Under the pieces are notes generated by a model that was given only the letters and a program-made list of their open reading frames with translations, ran no database searches and was not told the origin of the DNA. Made by a program: the position numbers and the translations under genes. From Sphingomicrobium sediminis (GTDB lineage Bacteria; Pseudomonadota; Alphaproteobacteria; Sphingomonadales; Sphingomonadaceae), in NCBI RefSeq assembly GCF_023805295.1, contig NZ_JAMSHT010000001.1:1364001-1428000 (forward strand): a stretch of 64,000 nucleotides of DNA, given 5' to 3'. Below are positions 8,964 through 16,937 of this stretch, piece after piece (within the stretch, counting starts at the first letter, position 1; every line of letters starts with the position of its first letter).

Positions 8964-9470
8964 ATGACCAAATCGCTTGCCATTGTCCCGCTCGCCCTTG
9001 CGCTGACCGCCTGCCTTGGTGGCGGAGGCGAGAAACCGATGATCTTGCCTGCTGCGGTCGAAGGCACTGCGAACGAAACCAAATGGGTGGACCTTGCCCG
9101 CGAAGAGCAAGAACTGCGCGAAGAGGTGGCCGACGCCAGGGACGACGTGCAGAGCGCGATCAACAAACTCGACGATGCCGAAGGCGACCTCCGGAAAGCC
9201 GAGGGAGAGCTTGTCGAGGCCCAGCGTGCATGGTCGGTCTATGAGGGTACGCCAGTCCCGACTGGCGACAGCGAGACGATTGCGGCAGAAACAAAACGCC
9301 GCTCGGAAGCTGCAAAGAATCTCAGCGAAGCCGAAGAGGAAGTTGCCGAAGAGCGCGGAGACGTTGCCGATGCGCGCGATCGCCTCGCCGGTGCGCGCGA
9401 TACGCTAGCTGCGCTGGAAACCCGGCTTGAACAAACCCGGCAGGAACGGCGCCGCCTCGAAGGCTATTAA
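8964..9470 (+). CDS. Putative coiled-coil lipoprotein
   Basis: A 168-residue exported protein with a signal sequence ending in the lipobox LTAC (Cys17), then GGGGEKP. From about residue 44 to the end the sequence is one long heptad-like helix rich in Glu, Arg, Ala and Asp (EEQELREEVADARDD, then EEEVAEERGDVADARDRL), so a rod-shaped periplasmic coiled coil is likely. I do not recognise a named family. A Gly/Thr/Pro break around residues 95-105 would split it into two coils. It converges with the DUF427 gene, overlapping its end by four bases. Confidence 0.72.
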   Translation: MTKSLAIVPLALALTACLGGGGEKPMILPAAVEGTANETKWVDLAREEQELREEVADARDDVQSAINKLDDAEGDLRKAEGELVEAQRAWSVYEGTPVPTGDSETIAAETKRRSEAAKNLSEAEEEVAEERGDVADARDRLAGARDTLAALETRLEQTRQERRRLEGY

Positions 9471-9748
9471 GAGACTTCGACACCCTTCCAGAAGGCGATG
9501 CGGCCCTTAATCTCCTCGGCCGCCGCCTTGGGTTCTTCATAGGTCCAGGCCGCGTCATTGTTGGTGACGCCGTCGGCGCGGATCGAAAAATAGCTGGCCT
9601 CGCCCTTCCATGGGCAATGGCTGGTCGTGTCTGACGGGACGAGCTGGTCCATCTTCACATCCGCGCGGGGAAAATAGTGGTTGTTCTCGACCACCACCGT
9701 ATCGTCGCTCTCGGCGATCGTCTCGCCATTCCACACTGCCTTGACCAT
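9467..9748 (-). CDS. DUF427 domain protein
   Basis: A 93-residue protein matching the DUF427 pattern: KAVWNGETIAESDDTVVVE, NNHYFPRADV, then HCPWKGEASYFSI and AAWTYEEPKAAAEEIKGRIAFW. These are small single-domain cytoplasmic proteins of unknown function found widely in Proteobacteria and Actinobacteria. Its neighbours give no functional hint: it sits convergent with the coiled-coil lipoprotein and downstream of an acyltransferase on the same strand (53 bases away). Confidence 0.86.
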   Translation of the reverse strand: MVKAVWNGETIAESDDTVVVENNHYFPRADVKMDQLVPSDTTSHCPWKGEASYFSIRADGVTNNDAAWTYEEPKAAAEEIKGRIAFWKGVEVS

Positions 9749-9801
9749 CTCTCATATCTCCTTCGCCCAAGCGAACGAGACAGATGGCAATGCCGTTCCC
9801 T

Positions 9802-10791
9802 CTAGGGTGCGGGACGCAGGCGCCAGCCGAGCCGCGGGCCCTTGGTGAGCCAGCGTGCCGCCTCGGTGAGCGGCAGTTCGACCCGCCGGTGAAGCAAGTT
9901 GCCGGCAAGGAAAGCGAGGAGCATCGCGCCTGCCCATTGCGCCCACCACGGCAACGGCACGTCGATCGATAGCGCCAGCTGCAGGACGATGGGATGGCTG
10001 AGGTAAAGCGCGTAAGACGCATCGCCCGCTCGCGTGAGCGCGCCCTCGCCGATCTGGGGCAGGGTGAGTGCAGCGACCAGTAGCAAGGTGGCGGGCAAAC
10101 CCCAGGCGATAAGGCGCAGGTCGTAAGATCCCTCCAGCCCGAGACTGGCGAGCAGCCCGCATATGCCGATTGCCAACGCCGCCATGCCTACGGCCCGATG
10201 TCGACGCGTGTCGAGCCTCGGCAGCAGCCGCGCGACCATCGCGCCGAGCAGGAATTCGAACGCCACCCATTCGGCGCCGGCGACCATCACCATCAAGGCG
10301 ATCGCGATGGCCAGCACTGGCAGCAGGCCGACCCGCGAGCCGAGAGCAATCGCCCCGGCGAACGCGGCATAGAACCAGGCCTCATATTCCAGCGTCCAGC
10401 CGACATAGAGGATGGGATCGGCGCCGACGAGCGGCTGCGACAGCAAGGCAAAGCTTGCCAGAATGTGGGCGGCGCTGCTGGGCGCGAACAGGCCGGCCAT
10501 GCCCGCGACCGTGACGATTGCCAGCATGAACCAGTAAAGCGGCAGGATTCGCGCTGCGCGGTCGGCAGCGAAACGCCATGGCGAGCGCGCCTTGCGATCC
10601 TGGATCGCGACCATGAGATAGCCCGACAGGACGAAGAAAAGATCGACCCCGGCATTGGCCCACGGGTCGAGCATGGCGAGCGACTCGAGCGGATAGCCCA
10701 GCCCAAGCGCAATCGACACGCCATGAAGGACGAGGATCATCCCCGCCGCCACGGCGCGCATTGCCTGAAGGTTGTTGAGCTTTCCGGTCAT
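9802..10791 (-). CDS. Acyltransferase 3 family membrane protein
   Basis: About 329 residues, with the acyltransferase-3 opening LNNLQAMRAVAAGMILVLHG (catalytic-type His), followed by the DLFFVLSGYLM block and some ten hydrophobic segments. Family members O-acylate cell-surface sugars or exported small molecules. There is no attached SGNH domain, unlike the paralogue at 18.2-20.1 kb. The frame is open further upstream, but those residues are not family-like; Met codons at 10791 and 10812 are both possible and neither has a strong ribosome binding site. Confidence 0.84.
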   Translation of the reverse strand: MTGKLNNLQAMRAVAAGMILVLHGVSIALGLGYPLESLAMLDPWANAGVDLFFVLSGYLMVAIQDRKARSPWRFAADRAARILPLYWFMLAIVTVAGMAGLFAPSSAAHILASFALLSQPLVGADPILYVGWTLEYEAWFYAAFAGAIALGSRVGLLPVLAIAIALMVMVAGAEWVAFEFLLGAMVARLLPRLDTRRHRAVGMAALAIGICGLLASLGLEGSYDLRLIAWGLPATLLLVAALTLPQIGEGALTRAGDASYALYLSHPIVLQLALSIDVPLPWWAQWAGAMLLAFLAGNLLHRRVELPLTEAARWLTKGPRLGWRLRPAP

Positions 10792-10826
10792 GCCGCATGC
10801 ATGGCACGGCATCGTTAAATTTCGGC

Positions 10827-10922
10827 TTAGACCAGCATTTTCCAGACCCCCGGAATGGTCAGGACCAGGAACAGGATCGCCAATGTCACGAGTGCGAAAC
10901 TCAATCGGGGCGGCAAGCGCAT
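10827..10922 (-). CDS. 31-residue single-helix membrane protein
   Basis: A short frame not usually reported because of its length. It starts with an ATG at 10922 preceded by AAAGGA with 9 bases of spacing, then basic residues (MRLPPR), a hydrophobic stretch of about 19 residues (FALVTLAILFLVLTIPGV) and the tail WKMLV. This is the usual shape of a small bacterial membrane protein. It sits between the acyltransferase and the ArsC/Spx-like gene on the same strand, in a stretch otherwise without a gene. A second ATG at 10955 would give 42 residues but has no ribosome binding site. Translation is inferred, not shown. Confidence 0.45.
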   Translation of the reverse strand: MRLPPRLSFALVTLAILFLVLTIPGVWKMLV

Positions 10923-11039
10923 TGCGCCGCATCCTTTAACAAGGGGGCGACTCATCAAGACATCATGCCCCCGCACCGACCCCTCGTCGGCGGGGCTGAT
11001 ATAGATTAATGTGTGCGGCGCACCAAAGGAAATCGTCGC

Positions 11040-11393
11040 CTAGTCGGCGATACCGGTCATCTTTTCGTAGCCAGTCGAATCATAGCCGATCAGGATGGTG
11101 TCGCCATCGGTCACGACCGGACGCTTGATCATGCTGGGATGCGCGACCATCAGCGTGATCGCCTTGTCGCCGTCCATGTCCTGCTTGAGGACGTCGGGCA
11201 GCTGGCGGAAGGTCGTGCCGCGCTTGTTCAAAAGCGGCTCCCAACCATGTTCGAGCACCCACATTTCCAGCGTTTCCTTGTCAACGCCCGACTTCTTATA
11301 GTCGTGGAAAGTGTAGGGGATCTGGCGCTTCTCGAACCAGTTCTTGGCCTTCTTGACCGTATCGCAATTGGGAATGCCGTACATCGTGATCAT
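11040..11393 (-). CDS. ArsC/Spx/YffB family protein
   Basis: A 117-residue thioredoxin-fold protein: MITMYGIPNCDTVKKAKNWF at the N-terminus holds a single active-site-type Cys (Cys10), followed by the family blocks YTFHDYKKSG, WEPLLNKRGTTFR and the RPVV cis-Pro region. The pattern fits the ArsC-related YffB/Spx group better than genuine arsenate reductase, as no arsenic genes lie nearby. Physiological substrate unknown, probably a thiol/disulfide-linked reductase. Start at 11393 chosen for the GGGAGGGG ribosome binding site; the frame extends 12 codons upstream without family similarity. Confidence 0.85.
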   Translation of the reverse strand: MITMYGIPNCDTVKKAKNWFEKRQIPYTFHDYKKSGVDKETLEMWVLEHGWEPLLNKRGTTFRQLPDVLKQDMDGDKAITLMVAHPSMIKRPVVTDGDTILIGYDSTGYEKMTGIAD

Positions 11394-11513
11394 GGGGAAA
11401 CCCCTCCCGGAAATCTGTTGGAACGCCATATGCGAAAGCCCCGCGCCCGCTTCAACCCCCTAAGAGACCGAAGCGAACGCGGGGTGCAAGGCCAAGCCGC
11501 CCGTTGAGAGCGT

Positions 11514-11831
11514 TTAGCGGCCTTCCTTGCGGAACAGGATTTCGCCGCGGCGCGAGACCAGCAGCTTTTCGAAATTGGCAGGATCGAAATAGGCTTCGAC
11601 GCGGTCGCCATCGGGCGTCGTGCCGTACACTTCGTAGCAGCCGCCATCCAATTTCACCTTGCGCACCTGCCAGCCTTCTTCGACCAGCTTGGCCTCGAGC
11701 GCATCCATCGGCTTGCGATCTTCAGCCTTCACGTCGCACTTCATCTTGCCCGTGGCGTGCGCCGGGGTCGCGGTCAGGGCAAAACCGGTCGTGGCCGCAG
11801 CAAGGCCGGCGGCAATCATCAGATACTTCAT
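11514..11831 (-). CDS. PepSY domain exported protein
   Basis: A 105-residue protein with a signal peptide (about 1-26, cut near AHA) and a mature domain of the PepSY type: KPMDALEAKLVEEGWQVRKV, then CYEVYGTTPDGDRVEAYFDP and LLVSRRGE. PepSY domains occur in periplasmic proteins and in haem- or flavin-linked membrane reductases. Its ATG overlaps the stop of the MsrQ-like gene upstream by four bases (ATGA), so the two are one translational unit and the PepSY protein probably works with that membrane cytochrome. Two cysteines (in KMKCDV and GGCYEV) may form a disulfide. Confidence 0.84.
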   Translation of the reverse strand: MKYLMIAAGLAAATTGFALTATPAHATGKMKCDVKAEDRKPMDALEAKLVEEGWQVRKVKLDGGCYEVYGTTPDGDRVEAYFDPANFEKLLVSRRGEILFRKEGR

Positions 11832-12424
11832 GCAAAATTCCTTCTTTTGAAAAACGGTTGGGCGAGGCGCGCCAGCTGGAGCGCTGCCAAGGGGACGAAA
11901 TGGACGAGCGCCTCGGTCATGCCGTCATGAACAAGGAGCCAGTGGATGAGGGTCAGGATGGCGGCGGGATAGGCAAAGCGCTGGAGACGCTTCCATCCCT
12001 TGCCGAGCGCACGCATCGCGGCATCGCTCGACGACAGAGCCGGCGGCAGCATGGCGAGCAGCGCCAGCCAGGCAGTCAGGATCGAGGGCACCAGTGCCTC
12101 GTCGATGACGTACGAAAGCGCCCCCATGTCGACGAGGTAGAAGCCGAGATGCGCCAGCGCGTAGAGGAAGGCGGCAACGCCAATCGCGCGGCGGTGGCGA
12201 ATGAGAAAGGCAACCCACGGCCGGTTGCCGAAAAGCTTTTGCAGCGGCGTCAGGATGAGCGCGAGGATGATGAAGCGCGCCGACCATTCGCCCGTCTCGG
12301 CGATCCAGTCGGCCAGCCAAGGATCCTCGGCCAACGCCAAACGCACCGCCATGACCAATGCCGGCGCCGCCAGCACTGCCCAGACCAGCGCCTTGGTGCG
12401 CCCGATTCCCGCCTGCCTCTTCAC
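11828..12424 (-). CDS. MsrQ-like ferric reductase transmembrane protein
   Basis: A 198-residue protein with about six membrane segments and the ferric-reductase-like arrangement of paired histidines: RHRRAIGVAAFLYALAHLGFY and AYPAAILTLIHWLLVH, which would hold haem b. This is the layout of MsrQ (YedZ), the membrane electron donor of the periplasmic methionine sulfoxide reductase MsrP. No msrP gene lies on either side; instead it overlaps a PepSY protein gene downstream. It may therefore feed electrons to an unlinked MsrP or to another partner. The gene is divergent from the serine hydrolase at 12.6 kb. Confidence 0.82.
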   Translation of the reverse strand: MKRQAGIGRTKALVWAVLAAPALVMAVRLALAEDPWLADWIAETGEWSARFIILALILTPLQKLFGNRPWVAFLIRHRRAIGVAAFLYALAHLGFYLVDMGALSYVIDEALVPSILTAWLALLAMLPPALSSSDAAMRALGKGWKRLQRFAYPAAILTLIHWLLVHDGMTEALVHFVPLAALQLARLAQPFFKRRNFA

Positions 12425-12561
12425 TCTTCCTTCATGTCATTATTGCAAATGGTTCGCAATAGCGGAAATGAGGTTTGCCACATTTCGTCGAAGTGGCTTT
12501 GCGCGCGCTTCCGGCGCGCGGTAGGGAAAGAGCATATACTGACGAGATTCCGAGTTTTCCT

Positions 12562-13584
12562 ATGATCCCCAGCCTTTTCGCGCTTGCCATTGGCAGCGCC
12601 GTTCAGCCCACAGCGGCGCCGACCATCGACAATAGCGTCACCGCGATCCGGACCGAATATGGCGACGTGCTCGCCGCCGCCGATCCAGGGCTGACCCCGG
12701 CGACGCAGTTCCAGGCCGGATCGATTTCCAAATGGGCCTGTAGCGTCGCAATTCTGCGCATGGTCGACAGCGACCGCTTCACGCTCGACAGCACCATTGG
12801 CGACGTCCTGCCGGGCTATGAGGGTAAAGGCGCCGCTACGATCCGCGTGCGGGACTTGCTCGCCAATCGATCCGGCCTCGCTGACGGCCTCATGCCGGCA
12901 CTGCGCGAGCAAGGCCCGGAGGCGCTTCTCATGATGGACATCGGCGCGCTCGAGGCGGCGAACATGTTTGCCGCAGGCGATCCCGCAGCGCCGCGCGACA
13001 GCGACTATAGCTACGACCTGGTCAACTGGATCATGGTGCAGGCGATCCTCGAGCATCAGTCGAGCCAGCCGATCGCCGACTATTTGGCAGATGACCTTTT
13101 CGGCCAGCAAGCGGCCAACCTCGCCGACACCTTCATCGCCAGCGGCATCCCCGACCTCAACGATGCACCCGCCGTCGAAGGCGATGTGATGCCCGTGCCC
13201 GGCTGGCTGCAATGCGCCGGCGGCATGGTGACCACGCCTGTCGACCTGATCGGCTTCATGTACTGGGTCGAGCAGGACGCGCTGAGCGTGGATGGCGTCG
13301 AGGCGCTGATGGAGCCGACGACCTGGAACGAGGACGGGACAGCCTACACGCTTGGCGGCAGCATCCTCATCGATGCCGAAACCGACCAGCGTGTCTTCTG
13401 GCTGTCGGGCTCCAACGGCGCCTTCAAGTCGCGCGCCGCCTACAATCTGTGGACCGGCGAGGCCTTTGCCGCGATGAATGCCGTCGATGATGCGGGCGCG
13501 CTCTCGCGCGCGGTCGAGACCTGGTATTGGGGCGAGCAACTGGCCGAGCCGATTATGCCTCCGCCTGCGCCGCCTGGGGACTAG
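12562..13584 (+). CDS. Serine hydrolase, beta-lactamase/penicillin-binding fold
   Basis: A 340-residue exported protein of the beta-lactamase (class C-like) family. The catalytic SxxK motif is SISK (Ser54-Lys57) in QFQAGSISKWA, followed by the helical LLANRSGL block. The usual second motif YxN reads YSY (in DSDYSYDLVNW), so the Asn/Ser position is occupied by Tyr, which is unusual. The Met at 12562 opens a sequence that could be a short signal peptide; earlier in-frame residues do not look conserved. It is convergent with the MATE gene with a four-base overlap. Peptidase or esterase activity cannot be separated from sequence alone. Confidence 0.8.
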   Translation: MIPSLFALAIGSAVQPTAAPTIDNSVTAIRTEYGDVLAAADPGLTPATQFQAGSISKWACSVAILRMVDSDRFTLDSTIGDVLPGYEGKGAATIRVRDLLANRSGLADGLMPALREQGPEALLMMDIGALEAANMFAAGDPAAPRDSDYSYDLVNWIMVQAILEHQSSQPIADYLADDLFGQQAANLADTFIASGIPDLNDAPAVEGDVMPVPGWLQCAGGMVTTPVDLIGFMYWVEQDALSVDGVEALMEPTTWNEDGTAYTLGGSILIDAETDQRVFWLSGSNGAFKSRAAYNLWTGEAFAAMNAVDDAGALSRAVETWYWGEQLAEPIMPPPAPPGD

Positions 13585-14969
13585 GCCTTCTTGCGCAGGA
13601 CCACCCACCAGATCATCGCCGCGGCAATCAGCCCTCCAACCACATTGGCGGCCAGCTCCGCGACATAGACGGCGTCGGCGCCCCAGGCATCGCGCAGCAA
13701 CCACGCCACCGGCACCATCACCAGCAGGACGCGAGCGAGGCTCTGCACCAGCGCGTTGCCGGCGAAATCGAGCGCGTTCAATGCGCCGTTCGCAACGATC
13801 AACACGCCATAGCCCGCATAGCCCCAGGCCGCGATCTTGAGATAGTCGGCCATCGCCGCGATGACTTCGGGGTCGTCGGTAAAGAGACCGCCCAAGGGCT
13901 CACGGAAGATGACCAGCACGGCGCCAATCACCAAGCCGTAAGCGAGACAAAAGCCCGCGGCGTAGAGCAAAGCCTGGCGCACCCGGCCATATTCCTTGGC
14001 ACCCCAATTCTGCCCGACGATGGCGCCGATCGACGCGCTCAACCCGAGCAAGGGCACGACCGCGAAGCTCTGTAATCGCCCGCCGGTCCCGAAGCCCGCC
14101 ACTGCCGCCTCGCCCGCGCCTGCGGCGAGGAAGGCGGTCAGCACCGACAGGCCAATGGGGTTGATCGAATTGGAGAAGGCTGCCGGACCTGCGACCCGGA
14201 AGATGGCGCGCGTGCCGCCTTTCCAGTCGCACTGGTTCAGCGTCTTGGGATGGAAGGACAAATCGCTGCGCTGGAGGAAAAAGAAGCCCATCGCGCAGCC
14301 GACAACCCAACCGCCAATGGTCGCCCAGGCCGCGCCTGCCACGCCCATCCCTTCGAACCCGAACGCACCGGTGATGAGGATCGGATCGAGGATCCAGTTG
14401 GCCGCCGCATAAGCAACGAGGATCGTGCTCGCCCGCTTGGCCAGCCCCTGCCCGCGTAGGCAGCCATTAGCCCCCATGTTGACGAGCAACAGAGGAAAGC
14501 CGAGCGCGAACGGCCCCATATAGGCGCGAATGAGCGGCAATAATTCCTCGTCCGCCTGCATCAGCCGGAACAGCGGATCCATGAAGACGTAGAGCGACAG
14601 GCCGACGGCAATCCCGAACGCGCCGGCCAGCACGACGCCCATATTGCCGCGCCGCCGCGCCAGCTGCTCGTCGCCTTGGCCCAGCGCGCGACTGACCACG
14701 CTGCTGATTCCGGCAATCACCCCGACACCGAGCGAGGAGAGCGCAACCGTGATCGGGAAGATGAAGCTGATCGCGGCCAGTGCATCGGCGCCGAGCTGGC
14801 CGACGAAATAGGCATCGATGATCCCGACGCTCATCAGCGCGGCGCCGCCGACCATCATCGGCAGCGTCTGGCTGACGAGATGTCCGGGGATCGAACCGGT
14901 AACGAGCATCGCCGACTTGCGCGAAGGCTTGCTATCGGTGGCGTCGGCGGCAGGGGAATCAGAAGCCAT
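13581..14969 (-). CDS. MATE family efflux transporter
   Basis: A 462-residue polytopic protein with about twelve hydrophobic segments and the MATE hallmarks SQTLPMMVGGAALMSVGIIDA (first repeat) and a matching second half around RVAGPAAFSNSINPIG. MATE proteins export cationic drugs or metabolites using Na+ or H+ gradients. The N-terminal 25 residues are hydrophilic and cytoplasmic. Substrate not predictable. It lies divergent from the ATP-grasp-like gene and convergent with the serine hydrolase. Confidence 0.92.
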   Translation of the reverse strand: MASDSPAADATDSKPSRKSAMLVTGSIPGHLVSQTLPMMVGGAALMSVGIIDAYFVGQLGADALAAISFIFPITVALSSLGVGVIAGISSVVSRALGQGDEQLARRRGNMGVVLAGAFGIAVGLSLYVFMDPLFRLMQADEELLPLIRAYMGPFALGFPLLLVNMGANGCLRGQGLAKRASTILVAYAAANWILDPILITGAFGFEGMGVAGAAWATIGGWVVGCAMGFFFLQRSDLSFHPKTLNQCDWKGGTRAIFRVAGPAAFSNSINPIGLSVLTAFLAAGAGEAAVAGFGTGGRLQSFAVVPLLGLSASIGAIVGQNWGAKEYGRVRQALLYAAGFCLAYGLVIGAVLVIFREPLGGLFTDDPEVIAAMADYLKIAAWGYAGYGVLIVANGALNALDFAGNALVQSLARVLLVMVPVAWLLRDAWGADAVYVAELAANVVGGLIAAAMIWWVVLRKKA

Positions 14970-15140
14970 GCCTGTCGTCGTTATGGCAAAGCTTCGGATA
15001 GCGATAGTCGTGACGTCGATTGCCCAGCCGCTTTGCCTTTATGGACAGCAGACCACATTTATGCCCAAGCCGAACCGCAAACCGGCTAGGTGGTCTCATC
15101 GCCAGCCGCGAATCGCGACATTTTCGCAAAGGGATTTGAT

Positions 15141-16124
15141 GTGAGCTTGAAAAAGCGGGCCAAGAAACTGCTGGGACGGCGCGCCGCCATCGCGATCGCC
15201 AATGTGGCTAGTTTCCCGTTGCGCATGGCACTGCGACGCCGGCTGCGCGATCGGATCGGCATGCGCGACTGGAAGCGGATCAGCCGCATGCAGGCGGTGA
15301 GCTGGCCCGATGATTTGTCGCGCCCGGCAAGCCTGCTCGACACCAATTATTACCTTCCCAAGATCCTCATCGCTCTGGGCATCAAGCGGCTCAGCCCGAC
15401 CGATGGCTTCGACCCCGAGCGGGCCATCTTCATTCGCTTCGAAGACACGACCAACGCCGTAAGAGGCGAGGAAGAATTCAAGGCCCTCGAAGCCGTGGCG
15501 AACCACGCCGGCGACCTGTCGGGCCTCACAATGATCAACAATGGGTGCCGCGACATCTCGAAGCGGAATGTCGCCAAGGTCTTCGAGGACGTGTTCGGCT
15601 ATCCGCTCGACGTCGATCCGACCACCCACGAGGGAGAGATGGTCGAGAAGTCCGATACCAATGCCCAGCATGATGGCCGCGTCATTACCGGGCCGATCGC
15701 CCCGGGCGAGGTGCGCGAGGATTGTGTCTACAGCGTCCTCGTCGATACGCGGGTCGACGAGGGCTCGGTCCAGGATTTCCGGCTCATGTATATCGGCGAG
15801 CTTGCCGACTTCTGCTTCCGCGAGCGCCGCCGGATCGAAATTCGCTTCTCGACGACGAACATCAAGACCGACGTCGTGCAGACCAGCGAGCATTTCAGTG
15901 ACGAAGAAATCCGGCTGATCGAGACGTTCTGCGGCCGCATGGGCCTCGATGTCGGGGAACTGGACTGCCTGCGCGATCGCAATAGTGGTCGCATCTATAT
16001 TGTCGACGTCGCCAATACGCCGGGATCGAACAAGGGCCTGCCGCTGGACGGTCAGATTGCCTCACTGGAACGGGCCGCTCTCTATTTCGCGAAGAATATC
16101 TGCGGGGCGGAAATCTCGATCTAG
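15141..16124 (+). CDS. ATP-grasp-like protein of unknown substrate
   Basis: About 327 residues. The C-terminal half looks like an ATP-grasp fold: after EKSDTNAQHDG and VITGP, the segment GELDCLRD followed by GRIYIVDVANTPG resembles the magnesium-binding D...D.N end of that superfamily. Such enzymes form carboxylate-amine or similar bonds using ATP. The first 50 residues are strongly basic. A GTG start at 15141 is chosen because AAAGGGAT lies 7 bases upstream; an in-frame ATG at 15090 has no such site. No biosynthetic genes surround it, so the substrate is unknown. It overlaps the end of the convergent DMT transporter by four bases. Confidence 0.68.
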   Translation: MSLKKRAKKLLGRRAAIAIANVASFPLRMALRRRLRDRIGMRDWKRISRMQAVSWPDDLSRPASLLDTNYYLPKILIALGIKRLSPTDGFDPERAIFIRFEDTTNAVRGEEEFKALEAVANHAGDLSGLTMINNGCRDISKRNVAKVFEDVFGYPLDVDPTTHEGEMVEKSDTNAQHDGRVITGPIAPGEVREDCVYSVLVDTRVDEGSVQDFRLMYIGELADFCFRERRRIEIRFSTTNIKTDVVQTSEHFSDEEIRLIETFCGRMGLDVGELDCLRDRNSGRIYIVDVANTPGSNKGLPLDGQIASLERAALYFAKNICGAEISI

Positions 16125-16936
16125 TTTGCCCGAGGCTTGCGCATCGCCAGGGCGACGCCGCCCAGGATGATGGCGGCCGCGAGGACCAAGCGCATCGTCA
16201 CGGCCTCGCCAAGCAGCGGCCAGGCCATCAATCCTGCCGCGACCGGCGTTGCCAGTTGCACGGCGCCGACGCCCGACAGGCTGAAGTGCGGGGCGACTAG
16301 GCGCCAGGCGACATAGCCAAGGCCGCTCGCCAACGCCCCCGACAAGGCGGCAAGCACCGCGCCCGTGCCGGTCACGGGCTCTGCCATCACGAAAAGAGGA
16401 AGCGCCAGCACCGCAGCGACCGCGAACGCGCCGGCAGTCGCGGGTGCCGCTTCGCCTTCGCCCGAATGACAGACGAGCGAGTAGAGGCCCCATCCAAGGC
16501 CGGCGAGCATCATCAGCGCGGCGCTAGCAACATCGACCGTGCCCACGTCTGGCGACAGAAGATAGACAACACCGGCTAGCGCGATGGCGATCCCGGTGAA
16601 GCCGCCCCAGCCAATGCGGCCGCCACGCGCCGATCCGACCAGCACCATCACGGTCTGGACCGTCGCGAACAAGAGCAGCGCCCCCGTCGCCGTATCGAGC
16701 CGGACGTAGGCGAAGGAAAAGGCGATGGCGTAGAGCGCGAGAAACAGCCCGGCCGGCGCATCGCGTTTGATCGAAGCGCCGCGCATCAGCGGCAGCAGGA
16801 TGAGCGCCCCAGCGCCCAGGCGGATCGCGCTGTACGCCCCCGGTCCCATGTCGCCATCCAGCAAGGCCGCGCGCGCCAGCAGCGAGTTGGCGGCGAAAGC
16901 GAGGATGGCCAGCAAGCCGATCCAGGCGAGTTTCAC
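16121..16936 (-). CDS. DMT superfamily (EamA) transporter
   Basis: A 271-residue protein with ten hydrophobic segments arranged as two five-helix repeats, the standard EamA design. The motif RLGAGALILLP near residue 40 and GYVAWRLVAPHFSLSGVGAV in the second half are typical. These carriers export amino acids, nucleosides or other metabolites; the substrate is not deducible. It starts one base away from the purT stop on the same strand, so it is probably co-transcribed with purT. Confidence 0.88.
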   Translation of the reverse strand: MKLAWIGLLAILAFAANSLLARAALLDGDMGPGAYSAIRLGAGALILLPLMRGASIKRDAPAGLFLALYAIAFSFAYVRLDTATGALLLFATVQTVMVLVGSARGGRIGWGGFTGIAIALAGVVYLLSPDVGTVDVASAALMMLAGLGWGLYSLVCHSGEGEAAPATAGAFAVAAVLALPLFVMAEPVTGTGAVLAALSGALASGLGYVAWRLVAPHFSLSGVGAVQLATPVAAGLMAWPLLGEAVTMRLVLAAAIILGGVALAMRKPRAN

Positions 16937-16937
16937 G

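Noticed and set aside
10967..10996. A GC-rich hairpin between the ArsC/Spx-like gene and the small membrane protein
   Set aside because: Stem has an internal mismatch and no T run follows on either strand.
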